Assembly: GCA_947311845.1 (NCBI GenBank)
Contig: CAMZMU010000096.1
Span: 18,477,229-18,541,228, forward strand
Length of the DNA: 64,000 nt
Source: Poa pratensis
Lineage: Eukaryota; Streptophyta; Magnoliopsida; Poales; Poaceae
Reading direction: 5' to 3'
Part shown: positions 46,401 through 56,478 of the stretch, one piece after another
Layout: every line of letters begins with the position of its first letter
How positions within the stretch are numbered: position 1 is the first letter of the stretch
Position numbers and translations under genes: made by a program
Notes under the pieces: model-generated
The model's database searches: none
What the model saw: the letters and a program-made list of their open reading frames with translations, nothing else
What the model was told of the DNA's origin: nothing

Positions 46401-46637
46401 GTTGGGGCAAAGTAGTTTGATTGTGTTCTGTGCAGATTCCACGTTGGTGATCGAGTAACGGTGCCACCAACAACCTTCAGAAGTGATTTCTTGCTCCTAC
46501 TGGTCGATTAAACCTTGGTTTCATACTGAGGGAAAACTGCTGCTACACTGCATCATACCTTCCTCTTGGGGTCTCCCAGCGAACGTGTGATCCACGCAAT
46601 CAGGGTCTCCCAACGAACATGTGTTTTCACGTCAGCA
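43464..46637 (+). mobile_element. Solo LTR with a second solo LTR of the same family nested inside
   Basis: The outer LTR starts TGATACGTCTC at 43464 and ends TCAGCA at 46637, flanked by CCCAT (43459-43463, 46638-46642). Its halves are 43464-45010 and 46608-46637. The inner LTR (45011-46602) starts TGATACGTCTC and ends GCAATCA, flanked by GGGTC (45006-45010, 46603-46607). Both target duplications are perfect. The plus-strand ORFs inside (for example 44484-44858, 45967-46458) are chance frames conserved between LTR copies. Confidence 0.93.
45011..46602 (+). mobile_element. Inner solo LTR (1592 bp)
   Basis: Same family as the outer LTR and as the LTRs of Gypsy A and B. It inserted 30 bases before the 3' end of the outer LTR. 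Confidence 0.92.
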
Positions 46638-47270
46638 CCCATCAGCGGGGTGTCTCAACATCTCGTCTTTCTTGCGGTCTTCTTGGTGCCATCGCAACAA
46701 CTTGGCAAGCTCTTTGTTTCTGAACAAACGTTTCAACCGTGGTATTATAGGAGCATACAAAATCACCTTGGCAGGAACCCTCTTCCTGAGGGGCTGGCCC
46801 TCAACATCACCAGGGTCATCTCGTCTGATCTTATACCGCAATGCACCGCATACCGGACATTCATTCTTATTCTCGTACTCCTCATCGCGGTAGAGGATGC
46901 AGTCATTAATGCATGCATGTATCTTCTGCACATCTAATCCTAGAGGGCAGAGAACCTTCTTTGCTTCGTACGTACTGTCAGGCAATTCGTTATCCTTTGT
47001 AAGCTTCTTCTTCATTATTTTCAGTTACTTCTCAAATCCCTTGTCAGATAAACCAATCTCTGCCTTCCATTGCAGCAATTCCAGTGTGGTACCGAGCTTT
47101 GTGTTGCCATCTTCGCAAGTTGGGTACAACTTTTTTTTGTGATCCTCTAACATGCGCTCCAACTTCAACTTCTCATTTGCACTTTCTGCTTCTCTCTGTG
47201 CATCAACGATGGCCCGACGAAGATCATCATCTAACATGGGCTCGTCCGGGGAGTTAGAAGACTTCTGCAA
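46638..47270 (-). pseudogene. CACTA TNP2 transposase, N-terminal segment
   Basis: Reads MQKSSNSPDEPMLDDDLRRA, KLKLERMLEDHKKKLYPTCE, a stop codon (TAA) right after GFEK near 47027, then PDSTYEAKKVLCPLGLDVQK and ACINDCILYRDEEYENKNEC with the Cys pair of NECPVCGALRYK, ending at HPADG at the solo LTR boundary. The stop and the later interruptions disable it. Upstream of 47270 the sequence becomes Gypsy interior. Confidence 0.85.
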
Positions 47271-47419
47271 GGGAGTCTCACACTTCCAATCTCTTTACTT
47301 TGTTTTTGTCTTGCTTAGTTCATTTTTACTTTATCTTGTTTACTTTTAAATATCAAAAACACAAAAAAATTAGTATCCTGCGTCTAGTTTATTTTCAGTT
47401 TGTTTTCCGTTTAGTTATC

Positions 47420-48280
47420 ATGTCTAGTCCTGTTCCTCATATCATGTCACCTGAGGAAGAAATTTTTACTTTCAAGCAAGGGAGTGATGAGAGTTTTAAA
47501 GATGCTTGGTCTAGAATTTTCGAGTCCAATGGGAAAACCGAACCTAAAATGACTTTAAGCCTGCTCCTTAGTAGTTTTTATTTTGGTCTTATTCTTTGCT
47601 ATAGATATGCTTTAGACGCTATAGTAGGAGGAGATTTCCTTCGCCATGATGGGGATCAAGCTTTCAATGCCATAAAAAAATTAATTACTTCATCTACCTC
47701 CACAACTAGTAAAATAGATTCAGCTCTTGAGAACATACATGCGAGGATAAATACCCTCGAGACACATATTTCTAGTTCAAAAGAAGTTTACACTCAGACT
47801 CTAGAACGCTTTGAAAAGGTGCCAGTAAATCTTGAACCTTCGGGGTGGATTCCCTCAGTAAAAGTTGTTATCAATGGTGAAACCTTTCAAGCTCGTTGTG
47901 ATACTATGTCTGAATTTTGTTTAATGCCCATGATTGTTTATGAGTCTTTAAATCTTTGGGAACTTTCCAAATCCGGAGGTTGTATAACTTTGGCTGATAA
48001 TACTATTAAATTACCAATGGGGATAGCTGAAGGAGTGTATACAAAACTCTTGGGAATAACAGTATACATTGATTACCATGTCATTGAATGTGCAGGAGCA
48101 GGGCAAATTACGCTTGGAAGATCACTGTTAAAACTCTTTGGAGCCACCATAGATATGGGACAAGGTACTATGAGGTTTATCTCCTCACCAGGTTGTAATC
48201 ATATATTTCCTAAAGTTAAGAGTAAGGGTAAGAGAGCTAAACGTAATAATGTTGATGTTTCTACACTTGGTAATACTTGA
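47420..48280 (+). CDS. Gypsy A gag/retropepsin-like protein, active site altered
   Basis: The start is ATG 47420 (MSSPVPHIMSPEEEIFTFKQ), 286 aa. A second copy of the same N-terminus begins at 53921, which supports this start. Residues 10-90 are gag-like (FTFKQGSDESFKDAWSRI). Residues 146-255 match a retropepsin fold: IPSVKVVINGETFQARCDTM, then the late strands with GQITLGRSLLKLFGATIDM. The catalytic Asp-Thr-Gly (or Asp-Leu/Ser-Gly) is here D161-T162-M163, so the protease is probably inactive. A lysine/arginine-rich tail ends the protein. No frameshift in 286 codons. Confidence 0.75.
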   Translation: MSSPVPHIMSPEEEIFTFKQGSDESFKDAWSRIFESNGKTEPKMTLSLLLSSFYFGLILCYRYALDAIVGGDFLRHDGDQAFNAIKKLITSSTSTTSKIDSALENIHARINTLETHISSSKEVYTQTLERFEKVPVNLEPSGWIPSVKVVINGETFQARCDTMSEFCLMPMIVYESLNLWELSKSGGCITLADNTIKLPMGIAEGVYTKLLGITVYIDYHVIECAGAGQITLGRSLLKLFGATIDMGQGTMRFISSPGCNHIFPKVKSKGKRAKRNNVDVSTLGNT

Positions 48281-50832
48281 TGCATGCAATGTGCCTAGCT
48301 AAAAGGCGTTAAAGAAAATCGCTTATGGGAGTCAACCCATTATTTTTATTTCTGCATTTTTTCTTTTATTTGATTCAAGGAACTTGTTTACTTTTGTAAC
48401 AACTCCTTTGTATCTTTACTTTCTCATATTATTGTGCCAAGAAAAGTCTCTAATGATAAGATGATGCTAGATTTTGATTGCTGCGCAGAAACATATTTTT
48501 GCTGTTCAGTGTACGCAATTCCTAAATTCATAGAAATGTGATTTAAATCTGCAAATTTTTGTGCGTAATCCTGATATATGTACGCATCTTTCGTTAGTTC
48601 AATGTTTTTCGATCTGAGCAACGTAAGTGCCTCAGAAAAATTCGTCTTTACGGATTGTTCTGCTTTAGACAGATTCTGTCTTTTATTTTGCATTTCTCTT
48701 TTATAAGTGTTAAGTGAGATTCTTTTTTGGGTGGAAGAGCTTCACATAAGGCTAGTAACATTAGTTAATTTTTAAAATAATGGTCATGTTTGCGTCCTTA
48801 CAGAACATGTTAGTTTTTGATTTGATGCACTAACCCTCTAATGAGAATTACGTTGAGTTTGGTGTGAAGGAAGTTTTCAAGGGTCAAGAGAGAAGAGTGA
48901 TATAATAGGATCAAGAAGAGTGAAGAGCTTAAGCTTGGGGAGGCTCCCATGGATTTCCCCAGCATATTTCAAGAAGACTGAAGCATCTAAGCTTGGGGAT
49001 GCCTTGGCATCCCCTTCTTCATCGGCAAAATTATCAGGTCATCTCTAGTGAAACTATATTTTAATTCGTTCACGTCATATGTGCTGTTCTTGGAGCGTCT
49101 GTGTGCTTTTATTTTCAGTTTGTTTTTTTTATTTTCTGATCACAACCTGTTGGATCCTAGCATTATTTTTGGGAGAGAGACACGCTCCTCTTTTTCATTT
49201 GAATACTCCTATTCTTCACTTATACTTGTTGAGTATTCCCATCTAGCGTTGTTAAGCTTTTAGCTCTTGTTTTCATGTATCTCTTGTCAGAGCTATTAGT
49301 TCTTTTAAAGAAAGTACTCTCTTGCTTCACCTATACTTGTTTGGAGAGTTATTTAAATAAATTGATTGGTGTTTGGTTGGAACAGAAAATGTTGCATGTG
49401 GTAAATGGTATAATGGAAAAGACTTACATACTCTTGTAGATCACTATCTTGGATAATTTGATATGTCAATCGTTTTGAGTTACCAAGTAGGTCATGTTTA
49501 AACTTTTGCATCATGTAAGTAAAGCCCATTAGTGGAGAACTACCGTAAAGCTTGTTGAAATTTGGTTTGCATAAGTAGTAATTCTAAGCTCTAGATATTT
49601 TCTAGTAAAAGGGTTTAGTTAACAAGGAAGACAATGTGGAGTCTTATAATCTTTGCAATATGTTTGTCATATAATTCTTGGTGTACCGGTTGATAGTCTG
49701 TGTTTGCTTAAATAACCTTGCTAGCCTAAACTCTGTACTGAGAGGGAATGCTTCTCGTGCATCCAAATCCTTGAGCCAAAATCCATGTCATCTGTGTCCA
49801 CCATAACTACCTATATGTGGTATTTTCTTGCCACTCCAAATAAATTTTTCATGTGCTACCTTTAAACTATTCAAAACTGTTATTACTCCTTATTTGTGTC
49901 AATGTTTACCAGCTCATGAGGAAGTAGCGGGTTATTCTTTATTTCACTTGTCAAACAGACTTTACCTTCAGACTAGCGGCATATACATCCGCTTATCTAT
50001 TAATTTTGCAAAAAGAGCTGGCAACGGGATGCCCAGTCCCAATTAATTACAACTTTAACCGCTTAATCTCTTCACATTTTGTCAACTGAATACTCAGTGA
50101 AACATCTGCATGTGTAAACAAAAGAGAAAGAGGGATGATCTGCCTTGCTGGTAGAAATAACGTCCTTCATGGGAGCCGCTCTTAAAAAGTCTGGTTGACA
50201 GGGGAATACTATTTTCATCCGCTGTCATTCATTGACAATTAGCATACACCACTCAAAACTTAATTTTTACTCTCTATATGATTTCAAAACTTAAAAAGCT
50301 CTAGCACATGATTTAATCACTGCTTCACTCTGCAAGGGCCTTTCTTTTACTTTTATGTTGAGTCAGTTTTCCTACTTCTTTCTATCTTCCACAAGCAAAC
50401 ACTAGTGTCAACTTTGGTACAACAATTGTTATATGCTATATATTGGACTTATTATATTGCTTTGTATTGACAATATCCATGAGATAAAATGTTGAAGTTG
50501 AAGCAAATGCTGAAACCGAAATCTTCCTTTGTGTTGGTTAAATACCTTTTACTTAGAATCTATTGCTTTTTGAGTTAACTCTTATGCAAACTTGTGGATA
50601 CATGTCTCCAAAGTACTATTCATGAAAAAGTTTTGCTTTTATGATTCAGTTGTTTACTCATTACCTATTTGATAGCAAACTATAGACCATTGACTTGGAT
50701 CACTTCATTCATTCATATGTGCTTTACAATATTATATGATCAAGATTATGATGGTAGCATGTCACTTCAAAAATTATTTTGTTTTATCGTTTACCTACTC
50801 GAGGACGAGTAGGAACTAAGCTTGGGGATGCT
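48281..50832 (+). other. Gypsy A spacer without genes
   Basis: 2.5 kb of AT-rich sequence with only short chance ORFs. It contains polypurine-like motifs AAGCTTGGGGA at 48930 and 48990, the latter inside the palindrome GGGGATGCCTTGGCATCCCC (48995-49014), and the true tract just before 50833. Confidence 0.7.
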
Positions 50833-52054
50833 TGATACGTCTCAAACGTATCTATAATTTTTGATGTTCCATGCTGATATTATACCAATTGTTACATGTT
50901 TTATACACACTTCATAGCATTTTTATACGTTTTCTGGGACTAACCTATTAACAAGATGCCACAGTGTCAGTTCCTGTTTTCTGCTGTTTTTGTATTCCAG
51001 AAAAGGTATTAAGGAAATATTCTCGGAATTGGACGAAAATCAACGTGCCCCAGTTTTTCACCGACACAACCAGAGTCCAAAGGGGAGACGGAGACGAGCC
51101 ACAAGGCGGCCACGCCAGGGCTCGACGCGGGCCCCTGTCAACCGTGTCGAGGGGTGGCGTGGGCCCCTCGGGTGCCCTCCGACGCCGCCCTTTCGCCTAT
51201 ATATTCATCCCGTACAGAAAATCCTAAATAGCCTAGCCATATTCCACGAAAAGTTCCAGAGCCGCCGCTGTCGTCAACCCTAGCTCGGGAGGGTTCTGAA
51301 ACTCTTCCCGGCACCCTGCCGGAGAGGGGAATCATCACCGGAGGGCTCTACATCGCCATGCCTGCCTCCGGAGTGATGCGTGAGTAGTTCATCCTTGGAA
51401 TACGGGTCCATAGCAGTAGCTAGATGGTTGTCTCTCCACCTTGTGCCATCATGTTTAGATCTTGTGAGCTGCCTATCATGATCAAGATCATCTTATTGTA
51501 ATACTACATGTTGTGTTTGCTGGGATCCGATGAATATTGATACTATGATCAAGTTGATTATCAATCTATCTTTATATGTTATTTATTATCTTGCATGCTC
51601 TCCGTTACTAGTAGATGATTTGGCGAAGTAGATGCTTGTAACTCCAAGAGGGAGTATTTATGCTAGATAGTGGGTTCATGCCTATAGTAATCTGGGCGAG
51701 TGACAGCAACGTCTAAGATTGTGGATGTGCTGTTGCCACTAGGGGTAACACAACAATACTTTGTCTACGGTCATTTGTGTTGTTTACATTACGCGCTTTA
51801 CTTAATACAATAATCTGTTGTTTGCAACTTAATACCAACGGGGGACACGGATGTTAACCTGGCGGTGGATTATTAGTCATAGATGCAGTTGGATAACGGT
51901 CTATGTATCTTGTCGTAATGCCCAATTAAATCTCATAGTAATCATCTTGTCATATATATGCATTGTCATGCGCTCACTATTTTATCAATTGCCCAGCTGT
52001 AATTCGTTTACCCAGCATGTTAGTTATCTTTTATGGAGAGACACCACTAGTGAA
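50833..52054 (+). repeat. Gypsy A 3' LTR, truncated
   Basis: Begins TGATACGTCTC directly after the purine tract and matches the solo LTRs. It stops after CACCACTAGTGAA, where another LTR begins at 52055. The remaining 370 bases or so of this LTR are not in the window. Confidence 0.85.
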
Positions 52055-53501
52055 TGATACGTCTCAAACGTATCTATAATTTTTGATGTTCCATGCTTGT
52101 TTTATACCAATTGCTAAATGTTTTGCATCTACTTTATATCACTTTTATACATTTTTTGGGACTAACCTATTAACAAGATGCCGAAGTGCCAGTTCCTGTT
52201 TTCTGCTGTTTTTGTATTCCAGAAAAGCTAGTCTGGAAATATTCTCGGAATTGGACGAAACTACACAGGGGTGCCTATTTTTCCAGAACACGCCTGACGG
52301 AGCGAAGGAGCAGCAGAGGAGGGCCACCAAGAGGCCACACGCACCCAGGGCGCGGGCCCCCTTCTGCCGCGCCCTGCGGTGGTGTGGGCCCCTCGGGGGT
52401 CCGCAGCCGCCGCCCTTTCGCCTACTTATTCCCCCGACGCGAAAACCCTAAGTACCTGAGCAAATATCCACGAAAAGATCCAGAGACACCGCCGTCATCA
52501 ACCCTAGCTCGGGAGGGTTCAGAACCTCTTCCCGGCACCCTGCCGGAGAGGGGAATCGTCACCGGAGGCTTCTACATCGCCATGCCTGCCTCCGGAGTGA
52601 TGCGTGAGTAGTTCATCCTTGGACTACGGGTCCATAGCAGTAGCTAGATGGTTGTCTCTCCACTTTGTGCCATCATGTTTAGATCTTGTGAGCTGCCCTA
52701 CATGATCAAGATCATATTATTGTAATGCTACATGTTGTGTTTGCTGGGATCCGATGAATATTGAATATTATGTCAAGTTGATTATCAATCTATCTTATAT
52801 GTTATTTAAGATCTTGCATGCTTTCCGTTACTCGTAGATGCTTTGGCCAAGTAGATGCTTGTAACTCCAAGAGAGAGTATTTATGCTAGATAGTGGGTTC
52901 ATGTCTCCGTTTAACCTGGGACAGTGACAGAAAGTTCTAAGGTTGTGGATGTGCTGTTGGCACTAGGGATAACCTAACAATGCTATGTCCACGGACATAT
53001 GTGTTTGCTTACATTACGCACTTTACTTAATGCAATTATCCGTTGCTTGCAACTTAATACCAACGGGGGACTCGGATGACAACCCGGCGGTGGATTATTA
53101 GTCATAGATGCTGTTGGATAACGATCTATGTATTATGTCGTAATGCCCAATTAAATATCATAGTAGTCAACATGTCATGTATATGCATTGTCATGCGCTC
53201 ACTATTCATCAATTGCCCAGCTGTAATTTGTTCACCCAACATGTTAGTTATCTTTTATGGAGAGACACCACTAGTGAACTGTGGACCCCGGTCCATTCTT
53301 TTACACTGATTAAACAACCACAAACTGCAAACTGTTCCTTTTTCATTCTCTGCAATTTAATACTCATTTTCCACACCATACGTTTAATCCTTTGTTTTCA
53401 GCAAGCCAGTGAGATTGACAACCTCACTGTTTCGTTGGGGCAAAGTAGTTTGATTGTGTTGTGTGCAGATTCCACGTCAACAGTCCAGACTTCCTGCGAC
53501 A

Positions 53502-53754
53502 GCTATTTTTCTAGCGCCGTTGACAACCTTCTGAAGAGTTGCTGCTCCTACTGGTTCGATAACCTTGGTTTCTTTCTGAGGGAAAACTTGCTGCTGACTA
53601 CATCATACCTTCCTCTTGGGGTCTCCCAACGAACGTGTGTTTCACGTCATCAAGCTATTTTTCTGGCGCCGTTGCCGGGGAGTGGAAGCACTTCGGTTCA
53701 GCAGACTCCTATCTCCCCTTCGACGCCTATTTTTCTGGCGCCGTTGCCGGGGAG
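53502..53754 (+). repeat. Primer-binding motif present three times
   Basis: CTATTTTTCTGGCGCCGTTG (continuing CCGGGGAG) stands at 53655-53682, directly after the LTR, and again at 53727-53754. A degenerate copy (TCTAGCGCCGTTGACAACC) lies inside the LTR end at 53502. Confidence 0.85.
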
Positions 53755-53920
53755 ACAGCAGTCTTCTGCAAGGGGAGTTTCACGCTTCCAATCTCTCTAC
53801 TTTGTTTTTTGTCTTGCTTAGTTTATTTTATTTTATCTTGTTTGCTTTCAATTATCAAAAACATAAAAAATTAGTTACTTGCATTTAGTTTATTTTCAGT
53901 TTTGTTTTATGTTAGTCATC

Positions 53921-54293
53921 ATGTCTAGCCCTGTTCCAGTAGTAATGTCACCTGAAGAAGAGATCTTCACTTTCAAGCAAGGGAGTGAGGAGAGTTTTAA
54001 AGATGTTTTGTCTAGAATATCTGAGTCCTATGCTAAAACTGAACCTAAAATGACTTTAAGCCTGCTTCTTAGTAACTTTTATTTTGGTCTTGTTCTTTGC
54101 TACAGATATGCTTTAGATGCTGTGGTAGGAGGAGATTTCCTTCGTTGTGATGGGGATCAAGCTTTTAATGCTATAAAAAAATTGATTACAATTTCTAGCG
54201 CCCCAATCACTAAAATTGATTTGGCTTTGACAAGCATAAGTGATAGACTTAACGCTCTTGAAACGAACATATCTAGTCTAAAAGAAGGGTATA
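53921..54293 (+). pseudogene. Gypsy B gag, N-terminal 124 codons
   Basis: MSSPVPVVMSPEEEIFTFKQ and the following KTEPKMTLSLLLSNFYFGLV are close to Gypsy A's protein. The frame is cut by the insertion of Gypsy C after KEG. Confidence 0.85.
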
Positions 54294-55907
54294 TGTCGGC
54301 CCAGTGAAATCCAGGGTGGGCTGGGCCTGTCCTCCACAGCCCTCGACACACGGTGGCTGAATTTCGCTACGGACCAAGCCTACGGTTTGGAGAGACCCGC
54401 GAGGCAAATCGCCTCGCGAAGGCTTAGGAGGCAGCAGAGGCCTGCGGAGGCCCCCCTTTACTGCTGCCCCCTCTTCAAGGAGATCTTCCCTGAAGGGAAG
54501 TCAACGCCGAATCCTCCACAGGGCACCCCAGCCCTCGTGGGGATTCCTTCGCTGCAAAGCAACCTCTGCAGAGCGCACATGGGCTCTGCAGCGGCCGCAG
54601 AGTGACGTGCGCCTCTGCGCGCGGTGACGACGACGCCGCAGTTGCCATTTTGGTGATTAAAGGGGTCAACAAAGCTGTGCCATCCGCACCGGACTACAAG
54701 GGTTTCCTCTTTGGTGATAAGGGGACCGGCCGGCGCTACACTCCACGGCCAACGTCACCGTGGGCACCCCCACGTTCCTCTGCGGCCCCAGCTGGCCGTC
54801 CTGCATGGACGGTGGTTACTCTGCTACAGGCGTCAGCTTTACGCCCATGGACCGCGTCCATGGACAACCGGGCTGCGGTGCACCACGCTCTACCTTCTGC
54901 TGCCACGTGACAGCCCTACCATAGTGCAAGCGCAGGGAGGGAGCACGGGGCGCCTATAAAAGGAGGACGAGCAGCACCGTAGTGGAGGATGGCATTCTCA
55001 TTCCAGCATAGCCACTTACGCGCCAGGAAGAAGAAGACCACCGCTTCCCTTCCTTGTGTACACCATTGCCAAAAGAGAGCCCTCGGCAAGCTCATTGTAC
55101 TGTAACCTCTACAAGCAGTGCAATACAGACAAGCAGGAGTAGCGGTGTTACCTCCACACGAGGGCCGTGAACCTGGGTACGGGCTGGTGTTCATCTCTGT
55201 CGTGATGTCCCTCCACTTGCTCGACGAGCATCGTGGCCGTGCAGGTTGAGGGTTGTTTGACCAACGTGTTCAGCCCCTTACACGAACTCTCTTCATGAGC
55301 TTGACTATCCCTGTTTCGTGGGAGTCATTCTTCGACAATTGGCGCGCCAGGTAGGGGGCTGAGGCGCGTCTTCAACCTTCACCGACCTCTGCACCATGGC
55401 GGACACTCGCGCAGCTCGCGCCACCCGGCGGGCATCAGGCAGGGCAACCACCGAGCCCGCTGCCAACACCACCAACCCTCGCGGCCGTCCCCGCGCCAGC
55501 CGTGCCACGGGGCGCAACACCGCTGAACCGTGTGTGGAGCACCCCGAGGACGATGACGGCCACCACGACGACCACTTCGATGAAGACGTCGACCACGGGC
55601 ACGGCGAGGATGCTGAGTCCTCGCATCCGTCCCAGCGCCACAGCGCCTCCACTCTTGGGCGTCCAGCGCCCAGCCCAAACACCGCGCTGCTCATGGCCGC
55701 GGAGCTCTTCCGCTACCGCCCCACAGCTGAGGCGCATGACAACTGGCTCGGCCGCCTCCAGCACCTTGTCGACATTGCGGCGGCACCGCGCGCTGCTCCT
55801 GCGGCGTCGCGCTCTCTGGTGCACCACAACTCCGGGCGCGCTGGAACCACCGCGCATGGCGCACCTCCGCCGCCTCCGCCGCCGCCTCCGCCGGGTCCAC
55901 CTCCCGC
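54294..55907 (+). mobile_element. Gypsy C: 5' LTR and gag start
   Basis: The LTR is 54294-55337 (TGTCGGCCC to TTCGACA) with a TATA box CTATAAAAGG at 54954-54963. The primer site ATTGGCGCGCCAGGTAGGGG follows at 55338. A gag frame opens at 55396 and is cut at 55908 by Gypsy D. A different family from A and B. Confidence 0.88.
55396..55907 (+). pseudogene. Gypsy C gag, N-terminal part
   Basis: MADTRAARATRRASGRATTE, a disordered His/Asp-rich segment, RPAPSPNTALLMAAELFRYR with RLQHLVDIA, and a long proline run, ended by the insertion of Gypsy D. The apparent extension of this frame to 56049 runs into D's LTR and is not real protein. Confidence 0.8.
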
Positions 55908-56423
55908 TGTCGGGGGAATACTTTCTGGATTAACCCGCGGCCCAGTGCGACTTAACTTACTCGCACGGTTGAAGGCCCACTTGGGAACAAGCCCAATATT
56001 GAACCGCCATAAGGAGAAAGATCTAGAAGACAAATCCCGGAGGACGTGAAGACCAAGTAGTCTCCGAGTAGGCCTCTGTGGATGTATTCCTTATGGGGAA
56101 GTTTCCTTTTGTAACCTAGCGAGCCTCTGTGTATATAAAGAGGACTCGCAGGACTTAGAGCGGGTCAAGCTATCAAGCCCCAAACCCTAGCTCATACGGC
56201 GAGTACCAGATCGGATCGCCTCCATTGTAACAACTCGATTATCATATCAATACCAATCTAGGGTAGGCAGGAAGTAGGTCTTTTACCTCACATTGAGGGG
56301 GCCGAACCTGGGTAAATCTGTGTTGATCTTTGTTCCTGCGATCCCAAGCTCGGAGATGCTTGACTCGCATAATCCCACACCTACGAAGTCATCTATGACA
56401 CCTGACGTGACAAACCCACGACA
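55908..56423 (+). repeat. Gypsy D 5' LTR (516 bp)
   Basis: TGTCGGGGG to CCACGACA. TATA box TATATAAAG at 56132-56140 with CCCCAAACCCTAG downstream as the likely transcript start region. Confidence 0.93.
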
Positions 56424-56424
56424 G

Positions 56425-56442
56425 TTGGCGCCCACCGTGGGG
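56425..56442 (+). promoter_or_regulatory. Gypsy D primer-binding site
   Basis: TTGGCGCCCACCGTGGGG one base after the LTR; the TGGCGCC start complements a tRNA 3' end. Confidence 0.8.
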
Positions 56443-56478
56443 CCTGCGGTCAAGAGCGTCACGTTCCGCGCAGGATCC

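Larger units (their letters stand above)
31551..47263 (-). mobile_element. Large degenerate CACTA (En/Spm) element, repeatedly invaded
   Basis: The left terminus is CACTAGTAGAAACAATG at 31551, followed by subterminal units built on TAGTCCCGG in both orientations up to about 31760. On the minus strand it encodes a TNP2 transposase (47270-37875) and then a second ORF ending in a Ulp1-like protease domain (36560-32250). It is interrupted by a solo LTR at 34320-35938, a Copia element at 38765-41965 and nested solo LTRs at 43464-46637. The right terminus is not present; at 47263 the sequence switches to a Gypsy interior. The two coding blocks could come from two related CACTA elements. Confidence 0.75.
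47264..52054 (+). mobile_element. Gypsy A: non-autonomous element lacking its 5' LTR
   Basis: The interior starts within the CTTCTGCAAGGG block shared with Gypsy B at 53762. It carries one gag/protease ORF, then 2.5 kb without ORFs, a purine tract (AAGCTTGGGGATGC) and a 3' LTR from 50833, cut off at 52054. No reverse transcriptase or integrase is present. The 5' LTR and primer site are gone. Confidence 0.8.
52055..54293 (+). mobile_element. Gypsy B: 5' LTR, primer-site region and start of gag
   Basis: The LTR runs 52055-53652 (TGATACGTCTC to GTCATCA), then the primer-site region, then a gag start at 53921 cut by Gypsy C at 54294. Same family as A. The rest of B presumably lies beyond the right edge of the window, behind C and D. 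Confidence 0.8.

Noticed and set aside
44484..46458. Recurring ORFs beginning near MLTWRWIICHRC and TTRRWIISHRCC in several LTRs
   Set aside because: They recur only because the LTR copies are homologous; they start and end at different stops and match no protein.
47264..52054. Gypsy A as a complete element
   Set aside because: No 5' LTR or primer site precedes the interior; the sequence to the left is CACTA transposase.
55396..56049. 217-aa ORF read as one protein
   Set aside because: Its last 47 codons lie in the LTR of Gypsy D; the true frame is Gypsy C gag cut at 55908.
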